Origin: Mesorhizobium sp. CA14
Lineage (GTDB): Bacteria; Pseudomonadota; Alphaproteobacteria; Rhizobiales; Rhizobiaceae
Assembly: GCF_020165195.1 (NCBI RefSeq)
Contig: NZ_JAIUHR010000012.1
Span: 1 to 64,000, forward strand
DNA: 64,000 bases
Reading direction: 5' to 3'
A program made the position numbers and the translations under genes. The stretch's first letter is position 1. The number at the start of each line of letters is the position of its first letter. Shown piece after piece: positions 43,427 to 52,560 of this stretch. The notes below the pieces were generated by a model. It worked only from the letters and a program-made list of their open reading frames with translations, had not been told where the DNA came from and made no database searches.

Positions 43427-44599
43427 TCAGCGACCGAGGACGTTGCGTTCGGCCGACGGCGCCAGGCTTCGCGAACCATGCACCGAAACCGGCGCACCCT
43501 GAAGCACCCAGTCGGCTGCGATCTGGCCGATCACCGGGGCGAGCTGGATGCCGTAACCGCCGGCGCCGGCGGCGATGATCAGCGTGGGTTCCGAGGCATC
43601 GATCGGTCCGACGAAGGGGCGATGGTCGGCGGTGGCGGGATAAAGGCCCGCCCAGCCCCGGCCGAGCCGCGCGCCCGGCAGGTCGGGCAGGCGTTCCAAA
43701 AGCAGCTCCGCCAGATCGACCTTCGACTGCTCCTCGCACTGGTCGTTGTAATTGTCGGGGTCCTCCGGCGCGATCGAATTCACCTTGTGGATTTCGGCGA
43801 TCAGCTCGCCTGGCTTTTCGTGGCGGAAGTTGAGCCCGCTGCCTTCGCCGTTCACGAGGTCCATCACCATCGGCATCGTGTAGCCGAGCGGCTCGTCAAG
43901 ATGGATGACGACGGCCTCGTGGCGCTCGGGCCAGATGTGCAGGCGCTGGCCGAAAAGCGCGGCGACCTGCGGCGCCCAGGCGCCGCCCGCATTGACCACG
44001 GCATCGCAGTCGATCAGTCGTCGCTCGCGATCGATCGGGCCGCCATTGGTTTCCAGCGTATAGCCGCCCGGGCGCCGTTGCACCCCGACCAGTTTGCGGT
44101 ACTGACGGATCTCGCCGCCCTTGGCGCGGACGATGCCGGCCAGGAAATTGCACATCTCGTGCGGATCGAGGAAGCCGTTGTCGGGCCCGAACAATCCGCC
44201 TTCGAACCCGTCCGGGTTGATGTGCGGAATAAGATCCCTGAGCTCGTTGGCGCGGATCAGGCGCGATCTCAGCCCCGCCTCGCCCTGGATCTCGACCGAT
44301 TTGGCGAAGAGCTCCATCTGGGCGGGCGTGCGGGCCAGCCGCAGGTAGCCGATATGATTGAAACGAAGCCCCTCGCCTTCCCATTGGCGGAACCGGCGCA
44401 GCGAATGGACGCGCAGCATGATCTCGAACGGGTCGGTCAGTTGCGATCCGACGACGCCGACGGACCGGCCGCTCGACCCCGAGGCAATCGAGTGCGCTTC
44501 GAGCACGGTGACGCGCGCGCCCTGCTCGACGAGGTTGAGCGCGGTGCACATGCCCAGCGTGCCCGCGCCGATCACCACGACATGAGGAGAAGCCGTCAT
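43427..44599 (-). CDS. FAD-dependent amine/glycine oxidase-type oxidoreductase (DAO family)
   Basis: The product is 390 aa. VVVIGAGTLGMCTALNLVEQ with VTVLEA forms the FAD-binding Rossmann fold. DAVVNAGGAWAPQVAALFG and the C-terminal GPIDASEPTLIIAAGAGGYG are DAO-family segments. It probably oxidises an amine or N-methyl amino acid. It follows the aminotransferase by 17 bp, so the two act in one route. The ATG at 44599 begins MTASPHVVVIGAG. Confidence 0.82.
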   Translation of the reverse strand: MTASPHVVVIGAGTLGMCTALNLVEQGARVTVLEAHSIASGSSGRSVGVVGSQLTDPFEIMLRVHSLRRFRQWEGEGLRFNHIGYLRLARTPAQMELFAKSVEIQGEAGLRSRLIRANELRDLIPHINPDGFEGGLFGPDNGFLDPHEMCNFLAGIVRAKGGEIRQYRKLVGVQRRPGGYTLETNGGPIDRERRLIDCDAVVNAGGAWAPQVAALFGQRLHIWPERHEAVVIHLDEPLGYTMPMVMDLVNGEGSGLNFRHEKPGELIAEIHKVNSIAPEDPDNYNDQCEEQSKVDLAELLLERLPDLPGARLGRGWAGLYPATADHRPFVGPIDASEPTLIIAAGAGGYGIQLAPVIGQIAADWVLQGAPVSVHGSRSLAPSAERNVLGR

Positions 44600-44616
44600 C
44601 TGTGGTCCGCCTGCTT

Positions 44617-45936
44617 TCACGACTGCGCGGCGACGTCGCCCAAGGTCTCGTCGATCGCTTGAAGAATGGCGCTGGCATCTTCCTTGGTCATCGGCGTCGA
44701 CAGCGCGAACAGGCCGTAGCTGGCGGACAGGACGCCGCGGCCAAGCAAACCCTTGTGGAAGGTATCGAATTTCCTGTGCTCGGCCGGACCTGGATAGATC
44801 GAGCGGTAATCCGTCACCGGATGCGACGTGAAATGAATCTTGAACAGCGAGCCGAGGCCGACGCATTGGCCGGCTAGTCCATGCTTTTCGAATGAGGCGG
44901 TAATCCCTTCGCGCAAGGATGCGCCGAGCCGATCGAGATGGGCAAAGCTTTCTTTCGTCAGCGCCCGCATCGAGGCAAGGCCGGCGCGCATGGTCACCGG
45001 ATTGGCCGTGAATGTGCCGCCATGCGGCAGCGCGGGCTTGCCTCCGGTCGGATCGAACACCGCCATGATATCGGCGCGCCCGCCGACGGCGCCGACCGGA
45101 AAGCCGCCGCCGATGATCTTGCCCAGCGCCGTCAGGTCGGGCTCGATGCCCCACAGGCCTTGCGCGCCAGACCAGCCCAGCCGAAACGAGATCACCTCGT
45201 CGAAGATGACGAGCGCATCTACGGCATGGGCGATGTCAACCATGGCGTGGAGGTAATCCCGGCGCGCCGGTATAAGGCCGGCACGGTTGGGCATCGGGTC
45301 GATCAGCACGGCCGCGATATTGTCGCCCTCGGCGGCGAAGACGGCGCGCAGCGCCTCGGTGTCGTTGAAGGGCACGGCGATCACGTCCTGCAGCACGCCG
45401 CGCGGCGTGCCCTTGGCGTAGGGCGTCGACCTGGGCAGGTCGCCCCAGTTCGCCGGTGAGGAGTCCAGGCTCACTTCGGCGAAATCGTAGGATCCGTGAT
45501 AGGCGCCCTCGATCTTGACGATCTTCGGCCGCGCGGTGAAGGCGCGCGCGGCCTTGATCGCCATCATCACGCCCTCGGTGCCGGAGTTGGTGAAGCGGAT
45601 CTGGTCGACCGAGGGCAGCCGCTCGACCAGCAGCTCGGCAAGCTCGATCTCGCTCAGCGTCGGGGCGCCGAAAGCGGTGCCGAAGGGCAGCTGCTCGACC
45701 ACCGCCGCGGTGACATCGGGATGCGCATAGCCGTGGATCATCGCGGTGAAATTGTTGATGCAGTCGTAATAGGCATTGCCGTCGACGTCCCAGACCCTGC
45801 ACCCCTCGCCGCGCGCGGCGTAGATCGGAAACGGATCGACAAAGACCGTGGTACGCGTGTTGCCGCCCGGCATCACCTTCCTGGCGCGCTCGAACAGGGT
45901 TTTCGATCCAGGCATGGCGTCGGGATAATGCGGCAT
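44617..45936 (-). CDS. Class III (GSA-aminomutase-like) aminotransferase
   Basis: The product is 439 aa, PLP-dependent. Lys273 (ALGKIIGGGFPVGA) binds PLP, and Asp246 in VIFDEVISF contacts the pyridine nitrogen. The N-terminus (MPGGNTRTTVFVDPFP) and FTNSGTEGVMMAIKAARAFT are typical of the glutamate-1-semialdehyde aminomutase group. HemL duties are unlikely here, because the gene pairs with an oxidase next to an ABC importer; an amine or amino-acid catabolic role fits better. GGAGAG precedes the ATG. Confidence 0.82.
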   Translation of the reverse strand: MPHYPDAMPGSKTLFERARKVMPGGNTRTTVFVDPFPIYAARGEGCRVWDVDGNAYYDCINNFTAMIHGYAHPDVTAAVVEQLPFGTAFGAPTLSEIELAELLVERLPSVDQIRFTNSGTEGVMMAIKAARAFTARPKIVKIEGAYHGSYDFAEVSLDSSPANWGDLPRSTPYAKGTPRGVLQDVIAVPFNDTEALRAVFAAEGDNIAAVLIDPMPNRAGLIPARRDYLHAMVDIAHAVDALVIFDEVISFRLGWSGAQGLWGIEPDLTALGKIIGGGFPVGAVGGRADIMAVFDPTGGKPALPHGGTFTANPVTMRAGLASMRALTKESFAHLDRLGASLREGITASFEKHGLAGQCVGLGSLFKIHFTSHPVTDYRSIYPGPAEHRKFDTFHKGLLGRGVLSASYGLFALSTPMTKEDASAILQAIDETLGDVAAQS

Positions 45937-46347
45937 GGCTCTCCGAAGGCGAATTCGACTGTTGAAACAGCGGCGAGCCGCTCGTCACGAAGCTACGGTT
46001 CGTTTGCGTGCCGGCACAATCGGCCAGACCGGCCATGCGACCCGACCAGGGTTCATTCCGGTCATCATCATTTCGCGGCGGCAGCAACCGCGCGCTTAGA
46101 CCGCCCGACATTGGTCAGCCGTCATCGAGAAGTTCTGCTCCGAGACGATCAGTCATGACATCTAGTCCATTTGAATGATGCATCCTGCGCCTAAAGGCGT
46201 ACCTGGTATAAGCAGCCCGTCAACTGTCCAAAATACAAGTTGTCCAAGCTGTAGATAAAATTCAACACGGAGCGAACCGCTAAGACCGAGAATCTTAATT
46301 TTGCGCACGCGCAGCCGCTACGACGTGTTTCTTGAGCATCGCGAAGG
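45937..46347. other. Intergenic stretch, less GC-rich
   Basis: About 410 bases between divergent units. A 64-aa frame (46191-46385, minus) has neither Shine-Dalgarno nor convincing composition. No clear operator was found. Confidence 0.5.
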
Positions 46348-47370
46348 ATGCCGTCAGACAGAGGACCGTGGCCAGTGACATTCATGCATGAATCCTACGA
46401 GGAGTTCGAGGGCGAGCCGCGCCCGGCATGGGTACGCTTCGGCATGCGCCACTGGAGGTGGAGCGCTGTTCCCATATGCATCCTCCTCTTGGCGCTGATA
46501 TCTCCAGCAGACAATGGCGCCGAAATGCAGCAACAGATCGCGGCGGCGCGAGGTGAACTGGCGTCGACAAAAGCGCAACTGGGCCTGAGTCAGGATGCCG
46601 AGCACACGGCAAGCGCGCAGGCAAAGCTGTTGGCCAGCACCTCCGCAGAGCAAATAAAGGCCCTGAGAGAGGCGAACCAAAGCGAGGAAGCCCTCAAACT
46701 CGACCTGGAGGCGGCGCAGCGCGCCATCAAAGGCTTGAAGGCACAATTGATTTCTTCGAACGAAGCACGCAACGCTGGGGAAGCGTCATTGGCCGAGGCA
46801 AATCAATCGCTTGCCGAAGAGCGGCTCAAGGTCGAACAATCCGAGCACGAACTCGCGATGGCCCGCCAGGCCGGCGAGGCCGATGAGAAACGCGCAGATC
46901 TGGCTGCGGCCGAGCGGGCCACCGCCCTAAAGGACCTCCAGCTGGCGGTTGCTGCCGCAAAGCATGCCAACGAAGCATTGGATCTGGAACGTGCGCGCGC
47001 GGTTTCGGCCGCAAGCGATGCCGATGGCGCCCGTCGGGAAAGAGATGCGGCAAAGCAGGCATCTGCCGACTTGAGCGCAGCGTTGGAGCAAGAGCGTCAA
47101 AAGCTGACCGACATGTCCGTGTCCCTTACCGCTGCGCGAAAGGCGATCGACCTGGTCAAGGCGCAAAGCGCGCGCCGCACAGCGCAGATGGAGCGCGCAG
47201 CCAGGGCGCGTCCCGCCGCAGTTTCACTTGCCAGCCAGAATGGCCAAGCTGTCCGCCAACGAGGCTTGCAGGACAAAAACAGAGCGAAGGTTTCAAGATC
47301 ACCGAAACGGGTTCTGGTGGCGACGACGATCACTCTCCCCGACGCCTTGCTTCCGTCCCCGCCTCGATGA
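46348..47370 (+). CDS. Membrane-anchored coiled-coil protein
   Basis: The product is 340 aa, or 328 from ATG 46384. One transmembrane helix (about 38-52, WSAVPICILLLALI) is followed by about 220 residues of heptad-rich coiled coil, e.g. QQQIAAARGELASTKAQLGL, EALKLDLEAAQRAIKGLKAQ and RERDAAKQASADLSAALEQE. A basic tail follows. It probably spans the periplasm or scaffolds envelope proteins. No family is recognised. It lies 58 bp upstream of the Gly-rich secreted protein. Confidence 0.65.
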   Translation: MPSDRGPWPVTFMHESYEEFEGEPRPAWVRFGMRHWRWSAVPICILLLALISPADNGAEMQQQIAAARGELASTKAQLGLSQDAEHTASAQAKLLASTSAEQIKALREANQSEEALKLDLEAAQRAIKGLKAQLISSNEARNAGEASLAEANQSLAEERLKVEQSEHELAMARQAGEADEKRADLAAAERATALKDLQLAVAAAKHANEALDLERARAVSAASDADGARRERDAAKQASADLSAALEQERQKLTDMSVSLTAARKAIDLVKAQSARRTAQMERAARARPAAVSLASQNGQAVRQRGLQDKNRAKVSRSPKRVLVATTITLPDALLPSPPR

Positions 47371-47428
47371 TGATGGCCAGGAGTGCATTTGGATTGGCAC
47401 GGACGCATGCCGCAGGAGGGGTCCTGAA

Positions 47429-48199
47429 ATGGGCAAATACCTGGCGGTCGCCTTGATGATCGCTGCCGCCACCGGGCCAGCGGCGGCGCTTGATGTCGGT
47501 GGTGGCGGCAAAGTCGGCGGCCTTGGCGTTGCCGCTGGAGTGAGCGCAGGATCAAAAGGCGTTTCCGCGGGCGTGGGGGCAAGTGTCGGCGGCTCGGTCG
47601 GCGCAAACGTTGGGACATCAGCGGGCGCGGGCGGCGTCGGCGTTGGCGCTTCAGTAGGCGCAGGTGGGGCAAGTATTGGCGCGTCCGCGAACGCCGGCAC
47701 CGGGTCAGTCGGCGCGGGCGTTTCGGCTGGTGACGCTCCGGACAGCGCAAGCGCGGGCGTTTCGACAAGTACCGGCACGGCAACGTCCGGCACCGTGGGC
47801 ACCGCGCCCCCTGACAACCCGCCCGTTTCCTCTGCCAAAAGCGCAAGAACCGCGATCAGCATACCATCCATTCTCAAACCTTCCAGCACAGGTGGCGGGG
47901 AGTTCGGGCGGTTTAGAGCGGGCTATCCTTTTGCGCCCCTTTTGTCGCTGAAATCGAAGCCGGGCACCCCGCGCAAAGTCGTGAGCGCATGCCGCGCGGC
48001 GATCATGTCGGCGGCGACGCCGCTTGGGGCTGTGCGCGTAGACGCGGTCAGCGCCGGCCCGATGCGCCAACGCAAAGCCGGTCCGGCGGCGCCGATCGAG
48101 GTGCGAATAAACTATGCGCTTCGAGGTCGCATCCAAGTGCGACAAGCGAAAGTCCTGTGTCGCCTCGGTGCGACGGGAAAGGTCATCGCTGTAACGTAG
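47429..48199 (+). CDS. Secreted Gly/Ala/Ser repeat protein
   Basis: The product is 256 aa. A signal peptide (LAVALMIAAATGPAAA) leads to about 100 residues of Gly-x-Gly/Ala/Ser/Val repeats (VSAGVGASVGGSVGANVGTS, AGAGGVGVGASVGAGGASIG). A C-terminal region with two Cys follows (KVVSACRAAIMSAATPLGAV, QAKVLCRLGATGKVIAV). The repeats are typical of extended surface proteins. AGGAGG before the ATG fixes the start. It follows the coiled-coil gene, and the two may be a unit. Confidence 0.7.
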   Translation: MGKYLAVALMIAAATGPAAALDVGGGGKVGGLGVAAGVSAGSKGVSAGVGASVGGSVGANVGTSAGAGGVGVGASVGAGGASIGASANAGTGSVGAGVSAGDAPDSASAGVSTSTGTATSGTVGTAPPDNPPVSSAKSARTAISIPSILKPSSTGGGEFGRFRAGYPFAPLLSLKSKPGTPRKVVSACRAAIMSAATPLGAVRVDAVSAGPMRQRKAGPAAPIEVRINYALRGRIQVRQAKVLCRLGATGKVIAVT

Positions 48200-48235
48200 C
48201 AGCCGGCTGTCATTGGCCTGTACACAGGTCCCAGC

Positions 48236-49240
48236 TTACCGAGCCGTGTCCAGGGACCGCTCCTTTGCAACGTCATTCGCCAAAACCCGATTCGGGTGCC
48301 TGAGATGGGTCGGCGTGATGCCGGTCTGCTGGCGGAAGACGCGGCTGAAATGGCCGGCATTGGGGAAGCCGCAGCGATAGGCGATCTCGCCAATGGCCAG
48401 GTCACTGCCTTCCAGCAGCGACTTGGCGTAATGCACCCTCAGCGCCAGATAGGCGGCCATCGGGCCGATGCCGAGCTCGGCGCCGAACAGGCGCTCCAGC
48501 TGGCGGCGCGAGCAGTTCTGCCTGGCGGCGATCTCGGCGACCGAGAGCGTCTCCTGAAGATTGCTTTCCATCAGGAGCAGCGCCCGCTTCACCGCGCGGC
48601 TGGCGGCCGCGGGAAAAAGGTCGCCGACCGGCTGCACGTCGCGGCTGGAGCGGATACGGTCGAGCACCAGGATCTTGGCCGCCTTCTCCGCCGCCTTCTG
48701 GCCGATGAATTGCGAGACGAAATAGCCGGCGAGATCGGCCGCGCCCGTGCCGCCGGCACAGGTGGCGCGGCTGCGGTCGACGGAATAGAGGCTGTCGGCA
48801 TGGGCGTTCACATCGGGGAACTCGGCGCGGAAATCCTTGATGTGGAACCAGCTGACCGCGGCACTGTAGCCGTCGAGCAGGCCATAACGCGCCAGCACGA
48901 AGCTGCCGGTGCAGAGCGCGGTGAGCGGCACGCCCTTTTCGGCCGCGCGCAAAAGGAACGCTTCCTTTTCCGAGCTCAGCTTGCGGTTGGTATCGAGCAG
49001 GCCGCCGACCACCACGACATTGTCGAAATCCTCCGGATTGCCCATCGCCCGGGTCGGCAGCAATTCGACGCCGCAGCTGGCGCGGATCGGCAAGCCGCGC
49101 TCGCCGACGATCTCCCAGTCGAACTCGATCCTGCGGCTGCGGTCGCCCTCGTCGCCCGCCAGCCTGAGCGTGTCGATGAACAGCGACAGCGGCGACAAAG
49201 TGAAATCGCGCACCAAAAGAAATGCGAACTTCTTGGCCAT
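48236..49240 (-). CDS. GlxA-type AraC family regulator
   Basis: The product is 334 aa. The N-terminal half is a DJ-1/PfpI-like amidase-type domain (FAFLLVRDFTLSPLSLFIDT, VVVVGGLLDTNRKLS, LTALCTGSFVLARYGLLDGY) with Cys in the nucleophile elbow position. The C-terminus has two helix-turn-helix motifs (SVAEIAARQNCSRRQLERLF and IGEIAYRCGFPNAGHFSRVF). Such proteins often control amine, betaine or amino-acid catabolism, which fits the nearby importer, aminotransferase and oxidase. Confidence 0.85.
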   Translation of the reverse strand: MAKKFAFLLVRDFTLSPLSLFIDTLRLAGDEGDRSRRIEFDWEIVGERGLPIRASCGVELLPTRAMGNPEDFDNVVVVGGLLDTNRKLSSEKEAFLLRAAEKGVPLTALCTGSFVLARYGLLDGYSAAVSWFHIKDFRAEFPDVNAHADSLYSVDRSRATCAGGTGAADLAGYFVSQFIGQKAAEKAAKILVLDRIRSSRDVQPVGDLFPAAASRAVKRALLLMESNLQETLSVAEIAARQNCSRRQLERLFGAELGIGPMAAYLALRVHYAKSLLEGSDLAIGEIAYRCGFPNAGHFSRVFRQQTGITPTHLRHPNRVLANDVAKERSLDTAR

Positions 49241-49500
49241 TCGCGAGCCGACCTTTCCGAACCAGGCGCCACACTGGAGCGCCGGCCGTGAGGTTTATCT
49301 ACCGGCGAGCGAACTGGATAGCGTGGCCTTGAATAGCGTTTTGAACCGTTGCATGATTCCTCGTGCGCGCTTTCGGCGACCCCCAGGCGTCGCAATCCGG
49401 CACGGCGTCGTCATCGGTCACGGCAGGTTGACACCTGATTGACCAGGCCCTGCTTGGAGCGCGGCGGGCAGGCATGGTATCGCAATGCCGGGAGGCGGCG

Positions 49501-50217
49501 ATGCGTGTGATTTTCCGATGTGATCCGATGCTGGCGGAGCATTTGCCGCGCCCGGTGCCGGCGCGCGGCGTGTTGCCGGACTGGCTGCGCGCGATGCCCG
49601 CCACCGCCTATTCGGCGATCCACGGCCGCGATATTCGCACGCTCAAGCAATGCCCGCCGGTGGTCGACGCGATGACCTACGGCTTCATGATCCTGCTGCC
49701 CTGCGACGTCATCGTCGACCGGGGCAAATTTTCCTGGGACTGGAAGGTTCCGGAACCCGCCACCGGAAACCACCCGCGAGCGCCGCTGAGCTTCCACACG
49801 CCGGGGCAGCTCGCCGGCAGCCCGTTCGCCGGGGCTGGCCAGGCCGCGCTCAAATTCAACAGCTTCTGGACCATTGAGGTCGAGGATGGCTGGTCGCTTT
49901 ACGCGACGCACCCGGTCAATCGCGAGGACCTTCCCTTCAGGCTGGTGACCGGCCTGGTGGATTCGGACCGGTTCAGCGATAGCGGCATCAATTTCCCGGC
50001 GATCTGGAAGGAGCCCGAATTCTGCGGCGTGCTCCGCAAAGGAACTCCGGTCGCGCAATGCTTCGCGGTTCCGCGGGCCGCGCCGCGGCTGGAATACGAA
50101 GTGTTCGACGAAAAACGCCAGGCCGCCTATGCGCGGACGGTCGCGGATGTCCTGTCAACGCCGGGCGTCTACCGCAAGCGGTTCCGCGCCAGGCGCGGAC
50201 GCTCCACCGGCGAGTGA
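49501..50217 (+). CDS. DUF6065-like hypothetical protein
   Basis: The product is 238 aa. Segments such as RGVLPDWLRAMPATAYSAIH, TLKQCPPVVDAMTYGFMILL and FNSFWTIEVEDGWSLYATHP recur in a conserved family of unknown function (probably DUF6065). No catalytic motif is apparent. GGGAGG before the ATG at 49501 fixes the start. Its 3' end overlaps the TPR gene on the other strand by 63 bp. Confidence 0.6.
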   Translation: MRVIFRCDPMLAEHLPRPVPARGVLPDWLRAMPATAYSAIHGRDIRTLKQCPPVVDAMTYGFMILLPCDVIVDRGKFSWDWKVPEPATGNHPRAPLSFHTPGQLAGSPFAGAGQAALKFNSFWTIEVEDGWSLYATHPVNREDLPFRLVTGLVDSDRFSDSGINFPAIWKEPEFCGVLRKGTPVAQCFAVPRAAPRLEYEVFDEKRQAAYARTVADVLSTPGVYRKRFRARRGRSTGE

Positions 50218-51024
50218 AAGACGCAGCGCATTCTCGTCGAGCCAGAGCCGGCCGCATGGCGCGGAGGTGAGCGCCATGGCGATGACGCCGAAGGTGGACG
50301 GGGCGAGACGATAGGCTCGCGAATAGGCCGCCATCGCCCCCTCGAGATCGCCCGTCTCCTGCAGGACGACGCCGAGATTGACCGCGGCTTCCGCAGCATC
50401 CGGGCTCATCTCCAGCACATGCCGGTAGGCCTCGGCGGCGGCGTCGAACTTGCGCATGTCCTGGCGCACCAGCCCGAGGTCGAACCATTGCGCCGGATGC
50501 CCGCCGCCGGCGACGGCGCGTTCGAGGAAGCCTTCCGCTTCGGCAGGCGCGCCGCGTTGCCAGGCCAGGCGTCCGAGCCGCGCCATCGCCTCCACGGATT
50601 TCGGATCGCTTTGCAGGATTTTTGTCCAGGCTGCGCCCGCGGCGGAAGCATCGCCCGCCTGATCGAGGGTGCGCGCCCGCTCGAGAAGGATTTCCGGATG
50701 GGACGACCGCCTCGCGGCGTGATCCAGGAACTGCAACGCGGCGTCGAACCGTCCCTCGGCACGGGCGATCCTGCCTGCCAGGATCAGGGCGGGAACATTG
50801 CCCGGGCGCGTAGCGAGGCTCGCCTCGATGCGCGCCCGGGCTGCCGGCAAGTCCGCCCTGGCGAACAATATGGCCGCCAGAAGATGGGAAAGCGCGGAAT
50901 CGTCAGGGTGCCGCTTCAGGCCAAGCTCGCACAGGTCCATCGCCTGGGCGTGGTCGCCGGAGTTGAAGGCGGCGACGGCGCGGCGGACCAGATCCTCGCT
51001 GTTGGCTTGACCGGTACTGATCAC
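50155..51024 (-). CDS. TPR-repeat protein, cytoplasmic
   Basis: The product is 289 aa from a GTG at 51024. About seven TPR-like helix pairs run from residue 10 to 235 (DALLRAVAAFNSGDHAQAM-type, PAEAEGFLERAVAGG, AAEAYRHVLEMSPDAAEAAV, NLGVVLQETGDLEGAMAAYS). No signal peptide is seen. It overlaps the end of the DUF6065-like gene opposite it. Such proteins act as scaffolds; the partner is unknown. Confidence 0.75.
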   Translation of the reverse strand: MISTGQANSEDLVRRAVAAFNSGDHAQAMDLCELGLKRHPDDSALSHLLAAILFARADLPAARARIEASLATRPGNVPALILAGRIARAEGRFDAALQFLDHAARRSSHPEILLERARTLDQAGDASAAGAAWTKILQSDPKSVEAMARLGRLAWQRGAPAEAEGFLERAVAGGGHPAQWFDLGLVRQDMRKFDAAAEAYRHVLEMSPDAAEAAVNLGVVLQETGDLEGAMAAYSRAYRLAPSTFGVIAMALTSAPCGRLWLDENALRLSLAGGASAPGAEPLAVDARR

Positions 51025-51221
51025 TGAATTTGAAGCTCCTCTGTAGTGGCGCGGACGCCCGGCTCAACGCAGGCGAGTGGTTCCGGGCCCAGGTCTGGAA
51101 AATTGGGCCAGGAATTAGGGCCAACCTACCTGACTTGGATGGTGCAATGCACGAACGGGATGGCCATTATAACCAGACGCTTTATAACGGTCGCTGACAA
51201 AGCGATCACCAAGGGGAGACG

Positions 51222-52082
51222 ATGCGTTACATACGTCCGCTTTCAATAGAAGATGCCGTTGGCGAACTCGCCAAGGCGGTAGGCCCGGCCGCGATTCTGG
51301 CTGGGGGCAGCGACCTTCTGGTCCGGATGAAGGGCGGCTTCATCGAGCCCGAGCTGATCGTCGATATCAAGGCAATCGGCGGCCTGGCCGACATCACCGA
51401 AACGGCCGACGGTTTTCGCATCGGCGCCGCGGTGCCCTGCGCGGTGCTGGGCGAGAACAAGGCGCTCCGCAAGGCATGGCCTGGCGTCGTCGAGGCGGCC
51501 AACCTGATCGGCTCCAAGCAGGTGCAGGGCCGCTGCACCATTACCGGCAATCTGTGCAACGCCTCGCCCGCCGCCGACAGCGTGCCGGCGCTGGCGGCGG
51601 CCGGCGCCAGGGCGGTTGTCGCTGGGCCTTCGGGCAAGCGCACCATTGCCGTGGAAGCCGTACCGACCGGACCCGGTCGCACATCTCTGGCCAAGGGCGA
51701 GATCATCGAGGCGATCCTGCTCGACAAGCGGCCTGACCATGCGGGCGACGCCTATCTGCGCTTCATTCCGCGCACCGAGATGGACATCGCGGTGGTGAGC
51801 GCCGGCGTCAACCTGACGCTGGACGAGAAGGGCGCGATCAAGACCGCGCGCGTGGCGCTGGGTGCCGCGGCGCCGACGGTGCTTCTGGTCGAGGAAGCCG
51901 GGCAAGTGCTGGTCGGCTCGAAGCTCGACGAAGCGACGCTGGAGCGGCTGGCGAAGATCTGCTCCGGCGCCTGCCGCCCGATCGACGACAAGCGCGGCAC
52001 CATCGAATTCAGACGGAAAGTCGCGGGCGTGCTGGCACAGAGAGCCGCAACGACCGCTTACAAGCGTGCGGGAGGCAAATAA
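51222..52082 (+). CDS. Molybdenum hydroxylase FAD subunit (CoxM/CutM-like)
   Basis: The product is 286 aa. AILAGGSDLLVRMKGGFIEP and the segment TITGNLCNASPAADSVPAL bind FAD as in xanthine-oxidase-family medium subunits. It transfers electrons from the Fe-S subunit to the acceptor. GGGGAGA lies before the ATG. First gene of a four-gene operon; its stop overlaps the next ATG by one base. Confidence 0.88.
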   Translation: MRYIRPLSIEDAVGELAKAVGPAAILAGGSDLLVRMKGGFIEPELIVDIKAIGGLADITETADGFRIGAAVPCAVLGENKALRKAWPGVVEAANLIGSKQVQGRCTITGNLCNASPAADSVPALAAAGARAVVAGPSGKRTIAVEAVPTGPGRTSLAKGEIIEAILLDKRPDHAGDAYLRFIPRTEMDIAVVSAGVNLTLDEKGAIKTARVALGAAAPTVLLVEEAGQVLVGSKLDEATLERLAKICSGACRPIDDKRGTIEFRRKVAGVLAQRAATTAYKRAGGK

Positions 52083-52558
52083 TGGCCGGTGTAGCTGTAT
52101 CAACCACGATTAACGGCGATGCCGTCGAATATCTGTGCCAGCCCGACGAGACGCTGCTGGACGTGCTGCGCGATCGGCTGGGCCTGACCGGCGCCAAGGA
52201 AGGCTGCGGCACCGGCGACTGCGGCGCCTGCAGCGTCATCGTCGACGGAAGGCTGGTCTGCTCGTGCCTCGTGCTTGGCGCGGAAGCCGAGGGCCGGAAG
52301 GTCGAAACCATCGAAGGCATGGCGCATGGCGACCAGCTGCACCCACTGCAGCAGAAATTCCTGGAGCATGCGGCCTTGCAATGCGGCATCTGCACGCCAG
52401 GTTTCCTGATCGCGGCGAAGGACCTGCTGGAGAAGAACCCCTCGCCCACCGAGGAGGAAATCCGCTTTGGCCTCGCCGGCAATCTCTGCCGCTGCACCGG
52501 CTATGACAAGATCGTGCGCGCCGTCCAGGACGCGGCTAACGTGATGAAGGGAGCCTGA
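52082..52558 (+). CDS. Molybdenum hydroxylase 2Fe-2S subunit (CoxS/CutS-like)
   Basis: The product is 158 aa. GCGTGDCGACSVIVDGRLVC binds the ferredoxin-type cluster, and QCGICTPGF with NLCRCTGY binds the second one. It carries electrons between the Mo site and the FAD subunit. The ATG overlaps the TAA of the FAD subunit gene (TAATG) and follows GGGAGG. Confidence 0.9.
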   Translation: MAGVAVSTTINGDAVEYLCQPDETLLDVLRDRLGLTGAKEGCGTGDCGACSVIVDGRLVCSCLVLGAEAEGRKVETIEGMAHGDQLHPLQQKFLEHAALQCGICTPGFLIAAKDLLEKNPSPTEEEIRFGLAGNLCRCTGYDKIVRAVQDAANVMKGA

Positions 52559-52560
52559 TC

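Noticed and set aside
44617..45936. Naming the aminotransferase hemL
   Set aside because: It resembles the family, but pairing with an oxidase and importer argues against a role in tetrapyrrole synthesis.
46191..46385. 64-aa frame on the minus strand
   Set aside because: No Shine-Dalgarno, and no convincing composition.
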